In this document: positions 16,010 to 23,813 of the stretch, one piece after another
Layout: each line of letters starts with the position of its first letter
Numbering within the stretch: the first letter of the stretch is position 1
Source: SFTJ01 sp045613305
GTDB lineage: Bacteria; Bacteroidota; Bacteroidia; Bacteroidales; Muribaculaceae
NCBI GenBank assembly: GCA_045613305.1
Contig: JAZLAU010000010.1
Span: 1-47,151, forward strand
Direction: 5' to 3'
Length of the DNA: 47,151 nt
The notes under the pieces: model-generated
Seen by the model: the letters and a program-made list of their open reading frames with translations, nothing else
Told to the model about the DNA's origin: nothing
The model's database searches: none
Made by a program: the position numbers and the translations under genes

Positions 16010-18472
16010 ATGAATATATCATATAAATGGTTGAAACGCTACCTTGATTTCGACCTTACTCCAGAAGAAGTGTCTGCTGCACTTACTTCACTCGGTTTGG
16101 AAACCGATTGCGTAGAAAAAGTAGAAACAATCAAAGGCGGATTGGCAGGATTGGTGGTAGGCAAAGTGCTCACTTGCGTAGACCACCCCGATAGCGACCA
16201 CCTACACATCACCACAGTGGACCTTGGCGATGGCGAACCAACACAAATCGTGTGTGGCGCGCCTAACGTGGCTGCCGGACAAAAAGTGATTGTTGCCACC
16301 ATCGGCGCAAAACTTTACGACGGCGACCAAGAATTTGCCATCAAGAAATCGAAGATTCGCGGCGTAGAATCTCGCGGCATGATTTGTGCCGAAGACGAAA
16401 TTGGCGTAGGCACCGACCACAACGGAATCATCGTGCTTCCTGACGATGTTGAAGTTGGCACACCAGCACGCGACTACTACGGCATTGAAGACGACTACGT
16501 GATTGAAGTGGACCTTACTCCTAACCGCATCGACGGTGCTTCGCACTATGGCGTGGCTCGCGACTTGGCTGCTTGGCTTAAGCAAAACGGCAAAAAGGGC
16601 ATCCTTTCAAAGCCTTCGGTTGACGACTACAAGGCCGACCGCGAAGACGGCGCCGTTGCTGTTACTGTAGAAAACGCTGAGGCTTGCCCTCGATACTGCG
16701 GTGTTACCATTCGCAATGTGAAAGTTACCGAAAGTCCTAAGTGGCTTAAGGACCTTCTTCTTACAATTGGCCAACGCCCTATCAACAACATTGTCGACAT
16801 CACCAACTTCATACTTCTTGGCCTTAACCAACCTTTGCACTGCTTTGACCTTGCAAAAGTGAAAGGCGAAAAGGTGATAGTGAAAACATGCCCTGAAGGC
16901 ACCAAGTTTGTCACACTCGACGGTGTTGAACGCACACTAACCGAACGCGACCTAATGATTTGCAACGCCGAAGAGCCAATGTGCATCGGCGGCGTGTTTG
17001 GCGGTCTTGACAGCGGCGTTACCGAAAGCACTACCGACATTTTCCTTGAATCGGCTTACTTCCACCCAACTTGGATTCGCAAGTCGGCTCGCCGATTCGC
17101 TCTTAATACCGACGCTTCGTTCCGTTTCGAACGCGGCATCGACCCTAACAACGTGGTCTACAACCTTAAGGTGGCTGCCATGCTCATTAAGGAAGTTGCC
17201 GGCGGTGAAATTTGCGGCGACATTGTCGACATTAAGGCTCAAGAATTCCCTGCATTCCCTGTGGAATTGGCCTACGACTACGTTAACGGCCTTATAGGCA
17301 AGGAAATCGGCAAAGACACCATCAAGAGCATTCTTGAAAGCCTTGAAATGGAAATCGTGAGCGAAACCGACGAAAAACTCAACATTCTTGTTCCTACCTA
17401 TCGCGTAGATGTGCAACGCCCTTGCGACGTGGTTGAAGACATTCTTCGCGTGTATGGCTACAACAATGTGGAATTTACCAGCGCTGTTCGCAGCAACCTT
17501 TCTTCAAAGTCGGCTACCGACTTCAAAAACGACATGCAAGAGCTGATTTCGCAACAACTCACTGCAATCGGCTTTAACGAAATACTCAACAACTCGCTTA
17601 CTTCGGTTTCTTACTATGCTGAATGCGAAACCTATCCTGAAGCTTGTGGCGTGCGACTTATGAACCCTCTAAGCAACGACTTGATGCTTATGCGTCAAAC
17701 TTTGCTTTTCGGTGGTCTTGAAAGCATAGCACACAACGTTAACCGTCGCAGCAGCAACCTTAAGATGTATGAATTCGGCAACTGCTACCACTTCGACGCA
17801 TCGGCCGACAACTCTGAAAAGGTGCTTGCTCAATATAGCGAAAACACCGAATTGGGCATCTGGATTACAGGTAAAACTCACGACGGAAACTGGGCTGAAG
17901 CGGCTCGCGAAACTTCGGTGTTTGACCTTAAGAAGATTGTTGAAGACATTTTTGCTCGTCTTGGCATCACCGAAAAGGAACTTGTGGCTAAGCAAATCAA
18001 AAACGATGTGTATGCTCCATGCCTTGTTTACGAAAACCGCGGCGGCAAGTTGATTGCCGAAATGGGAGTTGTGGCAAGCAAGCAACTTAAGAAATTCGAC
18101 ATCGAACAACCAGTATACTTCGCTCACATCAATTGGGACGCCCTAATGAAGATGTGCGCTAAGAAGAAAGTCACATTTGCCGACCTTCCTAAGAGCCAGC
18201 CAGTGAAGCGCGACCTTGCTTTGCTTATCGGCAAAGAAGTGTCGTTCGACGACATTAAGCGCGTGGTGACTCAATCAGAAAAGCGATTGTTGAAAGACGT
18301 TATGCTATTTGACGTTTACGAAGGCAAGTCGCTTGAAGCAGGCAAGAAGTCTTATGCAATCAGCATCACCCTTCAAGACGACCAAAACACCCTACAAGAT
18401 AAGCAAATCGACGCTGTGATGAACAAAATCATCACTAACCTCGAAAAGCAAGTGGGCGCAAAACTTCGCTAA
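16010..18472 (+). CDS. pheT: Phenylalanyl-tRNA synthetase beta subunit
   Basis: PheT pairs with PheS to form the alpha2-beta2 enzyme that charges tRNA-Phe. The 820-residue protein has the bacterial domain order: an EMAP-II-like tRNA-binding domain at about 40-155 (HPDSDHLHITTVDLG, ICAEDEIGVG), a B3/4 editing domain at about 210-390, a B5 domain around 405-475, the catalytic-like core, and a C-terminal FDX-ACB anticodon-recognition domain from about 725 (KSQPVKRDLALLI). The ATG at 16010 starts the typical MNISYKWLK. pheS is not in this window, and the two genes are often unlinked in this phylum. The yebC-like gene follows after 60 bases. Confidence 0.97.
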   Translation: MNISYKWLKRYLDFDLTPEEVSAALTSLGLETDCVEKVETIKGGLAGLVVGKVLTCVDHPDSDHLHITTVDLGDGEPTQIVCGAPNVAAGQKVIVATIGAKLYDGDQEFAIKKSKIRGVESRGMICAEDEIGVGTDHNGIIVLPDDVEVGTPARDYYGIEDDYVIEVDLTPNRIDGASHYGVARDLAAWLKQNGKKGILSKPSVDDYKADREDGAVAVTVENAEACPRYCGVTIRNVKVTESPKWLKDLLLTIGQRPINNIVDITNFILLGLNQPLHCFDLAKVKGEKVIVKTCPEGTKFVTLDGVERTLTERDLMICNAEEPMCIGGVFGGLDSGVTESTTDIFLESAYFHPTWIRKSARRFALNTDASFRFERGIDPNNVVYNLKVAAMLIKEVAGGEICGDIVDIKAQEFPAFPVELAYDYVNGLIGKEIGKDTIKSILESLEMEIVSETDEKLNILVPTYRVDVQRPCDVVEDILRVYGYNNVEFTSAVRSNLSSKSATDFKNDMQELISQQLTAIGFNEILNNSLTSVSYYAECETYPEACGVRLMNPLSNDLMLMRQTLLFGGLESIAHNVNRRSSNLKMYEFGNCYHFDASADNSEKVLAQYSENTELGIWITGKTHDGNWAEAARETSVFDLKKIVEDIFARLGITEKELVAKQIKNDVYAPCLVYENRGGKLIAEMGVVASKQLKKFDIEQPVYFAHINWDALMKMCAKKKVTFADLPKSQPVKRDLALLIGKEVSFDDIKRVVTQSEKRLLKDVMLFDVYEGKSLEAGKKSYAISITLQDDQNTLQDKQIDAVMNKIITNLEKQVGAKLR

Positions 18473-18532
18473 TCATTTTCTTAAACAACGAATAAACAAA
18501 AAATTAAAACCAACATAAAAAAACTATAATCT

Positions 18533-19255
18533 ATGGGAAGAGCGTTTGAATATCGCAAAGCAAGAAAAATGAAACGCTGGGGCAGCATGTCTCGCACATT
18601 CACCAAAATCGGTAAAGAAATCACCATCGCCGTTAAGGCTGGTGGCGACGACCCACAAGCAAACTCTCGCCTTCGCGCACTACTTGCCAACGCTAAGGCT
18701 GCAAACATGCCTAAGGACACTGTAGAACGCGCCATCAAGAAGGCAACTGATAAAGATTCAAGCGACTACAAGGAAATCGTTTACGAAGGATATGGTCCTT
18801 TTGGTATCGCTATCGTTGTAGAAACTGCAACCGACAACAACACTCGCACTGTGGCTAACGTGCGTAGCTACTTCAACAAATTTGGAGGTAGCCTTGGCAC
18901 TACTGGTAGCCTTTCTTTCTTGTTTGAACACAAGTGTGTGTTCCACATTAAGCCTGTGGAAGGTGTTTCTATCGAAGACCTTGAACTTGAACTTATCGAC
19001 TACGGTGTAGACGAAGTTGAACAAGACGAAGAAGAAATCATCATCTCTGGTGCTTTTGAAGAAAACTCTAACATTCAAAAGTATCTTGAAGATAACGGCT
19101 ACGAAATCTCAAGCTGCGAATTCGTTAGAATCCCTAACGACCTTAAGGAAGTTACTGCCGAACAACGCGAAACTCTTGACAAACTTCTTGAAAAGTTTGA
19201 AGACGACGAAGACGTGCAAAACGTATTCCACAACATCAAGGAAGATGAAGAATAA
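18533..19255 (+). CDS. YebC/PmpR family protein
   Basis: The 240-residue protein begins MGRAFEYRKARKMKRWGSMSRTF-like, contains GGDDPQANSRLRALLANAKAAN and NMPKDTVERAIKK, and has the acidic three-domain layout of YebC/TACO1 proteins. Members have been described as DNA-binding transcription regulators and as translation factors that help ribosomes on difficult proline stretches; the sequence does not decide between these. It lies 60 bases after pheT with no promoter motif in between, so the two are probably co-transcribed, and a strong terminator follows. Confidence 0.93.
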   Translation: MGRAFEYRKARKMKRWGSMSRTFTKIGKEITIAVKAGGDDPQANSRLRALLANAKAANMPKDTVERAIKKATDKDSSDYKEIVYEGYGPFGIAIVVETATDNNTRTVANVRSYFNKFGGSLGTTGSLSFLFEHKCVFHIKPVEGVSIEDLELELIDYGVDEVEQDEEEIIISGAFEENSNIQKYLEDNGYEISSCEFVRIPNDLKEVTAEQRETLDKLLEKFEDDEDVQNVFHNIKEDEE

Positions 19256-19304
19256 TAAACCGACCTTCAGTTAACGAAGTCTTTTTATTATCAAAATACA
19301 CCAG

Positions 19305-19340
19305 GGGATGCATCAACATTTTTGATGCATCCCTTTTTTG
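19305..19340 (+). terminator. Terminator after the yebC-like gene
   Basis: GGGATGCATCAA (19305-19316) and TTGATGCATCCC (19322-19333) form a perfect 12-pair stem with a five-base loop, followed by TTTTTT. Confidence 0.92.
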
Positions 19341-19600
19341 TGCACTTGCCTAATGCGACATTTCGCCGGCAATGAAATTAACTCATGACCAACTCGCTTT
19401 GCCCATTCACCGACAGCAGAAGATTGGCTCACAACTCGCTTTGCGATATTTTGTCTCTGGTGAGAAAGATTGACTATGCCTTTCATTTCTATAGTTGCTG
19501 CCTTTGCAAACACCTCTCTCTACCGCTCTTCGGCATATTCTTCGGAGGAGTGGCTTGAGCCAAGTATTTGCAACATTATACCTTCAAGCCTCACACCCAC

Positions 19601-19641
19601 AAAAAAACCGGGAGCCAGCCGTTATAATGGCCGCTCCCGGT
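19601..19641 (-). terminator. Terminator after serS
   Basis: ACCGGGAGC (19607-19615) pairs with GCTCCCGGT (19633-19641); on the - strand the stem is followed by seven T residues (the A run 19601-19607). It lies about 40 bases past the serS stop. Confidence 0.9.
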
Positions 19642-19678
19642 AATATTATGTTACATGCACTTAAAAGTGTGCGTGCTA

Positions 19679-20983
19679 TTAGTCGATGATATCGAAACCA
19701 GTGTACTTTTGCAAGCACTTAGGCACCTTGATGCCTTCTGGAGTTTGATTGTTTTCAAGCAATGCAGCCAAAATGCGAGGCAATGCCAAAGCCGAACCGT
19801 TAAGAGTGTGACACAAGTGAGTCTTCTTGTCGTCGCCACGATAACGGCACTTCAAGCGGTTTGCTTGATAAGTGTCGAAGTTCGATACAGAACTTACTTC
19901 AAGCCAACGGTGTTGTGCTTCGCTATACACTTCAAAGTCGTAGCAAAGTGCTGCAGTGAAACTCATATCGCCGCCGCAAAGACGAAGAATGCGATAAGGC
20001 AATTCCAACTTCACAAGAAGGCTTTCGACATGTTGCAACATTTCCTTGTGCGATTCATCGCTATGCTCTGGAGTGTCGATACGCACAATTTCAATCTTAG
20101 AGAATTCGTGCAAACGGTTCAAGCCACGCACATCTTTACCATAACTGCCTGCTTCGCGACGGAAACACTCAGTGTAAGCACAGTTCTTGATAGGCAACTG
20201 TTGTTGGTCAAGAATCACATCGCGATAAATGTTAGTTACAGGCACTTCAGCAGTAGGGATAAGATAAAGATTATCTAAACCGCAGTGATACATTTGGCCT
20301 TCCTTGTCAGGCAATTGGCCTGTGCCATAACCCGAAGCCTCGTTAACCATTGTAGGAGGCATGATTTCGGTGTAACCTGCTTCGTTAGCCTCGTCGAGGA
20401 AGAACTGAATCAAAGCGCGTTGCAAGCGAGCGCCCTTACCGATATACACAGGGAAACCGGCGCCAGTAATCTTCACACCAAGGTCAAAGTCTATTAGGTT
20501 ATATTTCTTAGCAAGTTCCCAGTGAGGCACCTTTGCATCGTCGTTCACAGGATTGTGATTCCATTCGCCCACGGTAGCCACTTCGTCGCTAAGATTACTC
20601 TTAACCACAAGGTTGTCTTCAGCCACACGGCCTTCTGGAACCAAGTCGTAAGGCATGTTAGGGATTGTGAGCAAAATGCTGCGAATTTCGTCTTCGGCTG
20701 CCTTAAGGTTCTCGTCGATTTGCTTGTTGCTTTCTTTGATTTCAGCCACTTGAGCCTTAATGGCTTCGGCTTCTTCTTTCTTGCCTTGCTTCATTAGGCC
20801 ACCGATTTCGGCTGCCAACTTATTAAGCTGCGCGGCTTGATTATCGCGTGCGGCTTGCGCTGCTCGGCGTTCTTTATCTAATTCTATTACTCGGTTGATT
20901 GGCTCTTCGGCATTGAAATGCTTTTTAGCCAACTTTGCAATAACCTCTTCTGGGTTAGCATTGATAACTTGTAGAGTTAACAT
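19679..20983 (-). CDS. serS: Seryl-tRNA synthetase
   Basis: SerS charges tRNA-Ser and, where present, tRNA-Sec. The 434-residue protein has the N-terminal long coiled coil (about residues 25-105, rich in Glu, Lys and Ala) that grips the tRNA arm, then the class II core: MPPTMVNEASGYGTGQLP, LIPTAEVPVTN, the motif 2 stretch FRREAGSYGKDVRGLNR and motif 3 NGSALALPRILAALLEN. The end VPKCLQKYTG is canonical. No promoter motif lies in the 69-base gap to the yqeY-like gene upstream, so the two are probably one transcript. Confidence 0.98.
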   Translation of the reverse strand: MLTLQVINANPEEVIAKLAKKHFNAEEPINRVIELDKERRAAQAARDNQAAQLNKLAAEIGGLMKQGKKEEAEAIKAQVAEIKESNKQIDENLKAAEDEIRSILLTIPNMPYDLVPEGRVAEDNLVVKSNLSDEVATVGEWNHNPVNDDAKVPHWELAKKYNLIDFDLGVKITGAGFPVYIGKGARLQRALIQFFLDEANEAGYTEIMPPTMVNEASGYGTGQLPDKEGQMYHCGLDNLYLIPTAEVPVTNIYRDVILDQQQLPIKNCAYTECFRREAGSYGKDVRGLNRLHEFSKIEIVRIDTPEHSDESHKEMLQHVESLLVKLELPYRILRLCGGDMSFTAALCYDFEVYSEAQHRWLEVSSVSNFDTYQANRLKCRYRGDDKKTHLCHTLNGSALALPRILAALLENNQTPEGIKVPKCLQKYTGFDIID

Positions 20984-21052
20984 AGTGTGTTATTATATCT
21001 GTAACTTTTATATTATTCTTTTTCTAAAAAAAATCGCGTTGATTGCAATCAC

Positions 21053-21502
21053 TTAGGCAAGCAGTTCCTTAACCTTAGCGCTTATTGCACGGCCTTCGGC
21101 CTTGCCGGCCAATGCCTTTGTGGCCACGCCCATAACCTTGCCCATATCTTTTGCAGAGGTAGCACCCACTTGGGCAATGATGGCCTTTAGGGCTTCGGTA
21201 AGTTCGGCATCGCTCAATTGCTTTGGCAAATACTCTTCCATAATCGCAGCTTCGGCCAATTCGTTTTCGGCCAATTCCGGACGATTATTTTCTTGATATA
21301 TGATGGCTGTGTCCTTGCGTTGCTTCACAAGTTTAGCAATAATCTTCAAGGCTGCTTCGTCGCTCAACTCTCCATTGGCGCCCGGTGCAGTTTTTGCTTC
21401 GATAAAATCTTTCTTGATGGCTCTCAATGTTTCTAAGCGCACCTTGTCGCGTGACTTCATCGCCGCCACTATTCCACTGCTTATTTCATCGAATAAACTC
21501 AT
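21053..21502 (-). CDS. YqeY-like protein (GatB/YqeY domain)
   Basis: A 149-residue soluble protein starting MSLFDEISSGIVAAMKSRDKVRLETLRAIK, shown here in pieces: SRDKVRLETLRAIK, KQRKDTAIIYQ, YLPKQLSDAEL and KDMGKVMG are typical of YqeY. The domain is shared with the C-terminal helical part of GatB and may bind tRNA; the exact role of stand-alone YqeY is not settled. The ATG is preceded by GGAGG at a seven-base spacing, one of the few strong Shine-Dalgarno sites in the window. It leads an apparent operon with serS. Confidence 0.93.
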   Translation of the reverse strand: MSLFDEISSGIVAAMKSRDKVRLETLRAIKKDFIEAKTAPGANGELSDEAALKIIAKLVKQRKDTAIIYQENNRPELAENELAEAAIMEEYLPKQLSDAELTEALKAIIAQVGATSAKDMGKVMGVATKALAGKAEGRAISAKVKELLA

Positions 21503-21509
21503 AATTGTT

Positions 21510-21514
21510 CCTCC
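21510..21514 (-). promoter_or_regulatory. Strong Shine-Dalgarno site of the yqeY-like gene
   Basis: On the - strand GGAGG stands seven bases before the ATG at 21502. Most genes in this window lack such a site, as usual for Bacteroidota. Confidence 0.75.
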
Positions 21515-21553
21515 GTTTATATGATTAATTTGTTTCTATTACTCTTAAAAGCA

Positions 21554-21561
21554 CAAAATTA
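21554..21561 (-). promoter_or_regulatory. -7 element of the yqeY-serS operon
   Basis: TAATTTTG on the - strand matches TAnnTTTG exactly, about 50 bases before the yqeY-like ATG. The -33 region is poor. Confidence 0.5.
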
Positions 21562-21628
21562 CACTAAAATCGGTAATTAACGAAATTACGGCTTGCAAAT
21601 TTGCCGTTGAATATCACAATAAGCACAA

Positions 21629-22768
21629 TTATTTCACCTCAACGAAAGGCACCGACGCATCGGCATCGAACCGATACATCTTCACCACAGCAAAATTGCC
21701 GTCCTGCCTGCGCTCACCGTGAGCCACATAATAGTAGCCTCCGCCAAGCGATATGATGCCCATCGTACCCAGTTGAGTGTGCCAGCCCCTCACTGCTCCA
21801 TCGGCGCTGGCATTGCCCTTTGCTGCAAGCGATAGGACTTTGCCTTTTTCGTTATTTGCCACACCCTTGAGTACCTGTCGTTTAGGAGTTTTTGCCCCAT
21901 CGATGGCAAACAAACCAAAGTTCGGATAGTGCTTCTTTTTGCCCTTATAGGCTGCCGCCAACCATAAGCCAGAGTGTGCATCATATTCCAAATTCTGCAA
22001 TCCGTAGGTAGTGTTGCCGGTGAAAACGAAATACCGGCCTTGGCAATGCTTGGGACCTATGGTGTGAGTGGTGCTGAACGGTTGCTCGTAGCGTTTCAGA
22101 GCGTCAATGTCAAATTGCAGCAATACCTGATAATCGTTGTCGGTGCGAGTAGTGTCAGAAAACACGCCATAAGCCACTGTGAGATATTGCTTGCCTTGCT
22201 TTTTGCCAAAACGCGGCCCAATGCTCACGCCGTCAATTCCGCTACAACCATAGCGATGCTTCACCACCCTACGGCCCGGCAAAGTCACTGTTGCATCGTA
22301 GTCGCGCGCCACCTCAGGCAGACACACCGAGGTAACCGCCCCGCTTGCGGTGGCATCGAGTCCCACACTATCAATCTTCTCAACGTCGAAAATAGCCACA
22401 TAAAATCGGTTGGTGCTCTCCGTAGCAATGCCCTCGGCAGCAGCGATGCCTCGTCCTATAGCATCGTTTTTATACTCCAACGACCCATACACCCTGCCAT
22501 CGGCCGGATTATAGGCCAAGCATCCCAAATGCCCCTTCAATCCGCTCACCGTGCCTATCACTCGGCCTTTCATATCGGTTTTTACCAATAGCGTAGTGAA
22601 AGAAAAATACATATGCTGATGCTCCTTATCGATGGCTATGCCCTGCACGTGGCCCGTAGCGAAACCTCCACACTCCACCCTTAGCGGCAAATGCGCAGGA
22701 ACGATGGAATTAGCGCTCAACACGCCACTCAAAACCATCAACACTACGGCAAAAAGTGTTTTTTTCAT
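21629..22768 (-). CDS. Secreted protein of unknown function, beta-propeller-like
   Basis: I do not recognise a named family. The 379-residue protein starts with a clear signal peptide (MKKTLFAVVLMVLSGVLSANS), so it is exported. The body has repeated short blocks of the kind found in beta-propellers: GHVQGIAIDKEHQHMYFSF, HLGCLAYNPADGRVYGSL, LQNLEYDAHSGLWLAAAYKG and MGIISLGGGYYYVAH. No catalytic motif is evident. It is transcribed alone, divergently from the RluA-family gene, and ends about 125 bases before the yqeY-like promoter. A binding or lactonase-like role is possible but not supported by specific residues. Confidence 0.8.
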   Translation of the reverse strand: MKKTLFAVVLMVLSGVLSANSIVPAHLPLRVECGGFATGHVQGIAIDKEHQHMYFSFTTLLVKTDMKGRVIGTVSGLKGHLGCLAYNPADGRVYGSLEYKNDAIGRGIAAAEGIATESTNRFYVAIFDVEKIDSVGLDATASGAVTSVCLPEVARDYDATVTLPGRRVVKHRYGCSGIDGVSIGPRFGKKQGKQYLTVAYGVFSDTTRTDNDYQVLLQFDIDALKRYEQPFSTTHTIGPKHCQGRYFVFTGNTTYGLQNLEYDAHSGLWLAAAYKGKKKHYPNFGLFAIDGAKTPKRQVLKGVANNEKGKVLSLAAKGNASADGAVRGWHTQLGTMGIISLGGGYYYVAHGERRQDGNFAVVKMYRFDADASVPFVEVK

Positions 22769-22799
22769 ATCATTTGCAATTTACACATTATCATCACTT

Positions 22800-22807
22800 C
22801 AAAAATA
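22800..22807 (-). promoter_or_regulatory. -7 element of the secreted-protein gene
   Basis: TATTTTTG on the - strand matches TAnnTTTG exactly, 32 bases before the ATG at 22768. It lies where the -33 region of the opposite promoter should be. Confidence 0.5.
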
Positions 22808-22829
22808 CTCAAAAGTTCGATAAATTACG

Positions 22830-22837
22830 TAACTTTG
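22830..22837 (+). promoter_or_regulatory. -7 element of the RluA-family gene promoter
   Basis: TAACTTTG matches TAnnTTTG exactly, 25 bases before the ATG at 22863. The promoter faces away from that of the gene on the other strand, and the two overlap. Confidence 0.6.
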
Positions 22838-22862
22838 CATACCATTTCATTCCAAACACGAT

Positions 22863-23777
22863 ATGCGACACTCAAGAAAAAACAACAAAGGGCACAATCC
22901 ACGCCGTGCCGATAACATACGCGATTTTATTGTTAACGAAAACGACACCCTGCTATCGGCAGTGTCGAAAATTTTGCACGACCACACCCCCACTAAGGTT
23001 AAGTCGATGCTTAAGCACAACCAATTTGCCGTTAACGGCACTCCCACTTCGCAATTCGACCGTCTTGTTAACGAAGGCGACACAATTTCAATCAACTTCG
23101 ACCAGGCTTTTGTTACCTTTAAGCATCAACGCATAGAATTGGTGTACGAAGACGACGACATTATAGTAATCAACAAGGGCTATGGCATGCTGTCGATGGG
23201 CACCGATAAAGTGAAGGAAGGCACCGTATACAGCGATATGCGTCGTTATGTAAAGTCGCACAATCACAAGTCGCAACTATTTATCATTCACCGCCTCGAC
23301 CGCGACACATCGGGGCTAATGATGCTTGCCAAGAGCATTGAGGCGAAAGACAACATTCAGCACAATTGGAATAACATGGTAATAGCCCGAAAATATGTGG
23401 CTGTGGTTGAAGGCGAACTCGAAAACAACGAAGGCGTAGTGAAGAGTTACCTTGCCGAAAACTCTAAGTTTGAGGTATATTCTACCAACAACCCCGAAGA
23501 AGGACAATTAGCAATCACTCGCTACAAAGTGCTTCGCCGTGGCCATGGCATGACCATGATTGAAGTGGAACTCGACACCAGCCGAAAGAACCAAATCAGA
23601 GTGCACATGAAAGATTTGGGACACCCAATTGTGGGCGACCGAAAATATGGTGCAAAGGCAAGTCCTATTCACCGTTTGGCGCTACACGCTTTCACTCTGC
23701 GCTTTGTGCATCCTATAACTAAGCAACTGATGGATTTCGAAACTCCAATACCATCTAAATTCCGCGCATTGGTGTAA
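22863..23777 (+). CDS. RluA-family 23S/tRNA pseudouridine synthase with S4 domain
   Basis: This enzyme converts a specific uridine in structured RNA to pseudouridine. The 304-residue protein has an N-terminal S4 RNA-binding domain (about residues 18-80: VKSMLKHNQFAVNG) and a catalytic domain with HRLDRDTSG at residues 143-151; Asp146 is the expected catalytic residue. GRKNQIRVHM-like (SRKNQIRVHMKDLGHPIVGD) and RLALHAF are the later family motifs. Which uridine is modified cannot be told from the sequence; RluD-like is the best general label. priA follows after 36 bases. Confidence 0.93.
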   Translation: MRHSRKNNKGHNPRRADNIRDFIVNENDTLLSAVSKILHDHTPTKVKSMLKHNQFAVNGTPTSQFDRLVNEGDTISINFDQAFVTFKHQRIELVYEDDDIIVINKGYGMLSMGTDKVKEGTVYSDMRRYVKSHNHKSQLFIIHRLDRDTSGLMMLAKSIEAKDNIQHNWNNMVIARKYVAVVEGELENNEGVVKSYLAENSKFEVYSTNNPEEGQLAITRYKVLRRGHGMTMIEVELDTSRKNQIRVHMKDLGHPIVGDRKYGAKASPIHRLALHAFTLRFVHPITKQLMDFETPIPSKFRALV

Positions 23778-23813
23778 CCTGCCGAAACCTATTAGCAACA
23801 CCCCCTCCGCCAA

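Larger units (their letters stand above)
19256..19678. other. Non-coding gap between convergent yebC-like gene and serS
   Basis: The gap holds one terminator for each flanking operon. Between them, CAACTCGCTTTGC occurs twice in direct orientation (19390-19402 and 19432-19444). A 66-codon frame on the - strand (19313-19513) covers this part but has no recognisable family and runs into the terminator, so it is not called as a gene. Confidence 0.6.

Noticed and set aside
19313..19513. 66-codon frame on the - strand in the yebC-serS gap
   Set aside because: No recognised family or ribosome site, and its 3' end runs into a terminator stem. Kept only as a possible remnant.
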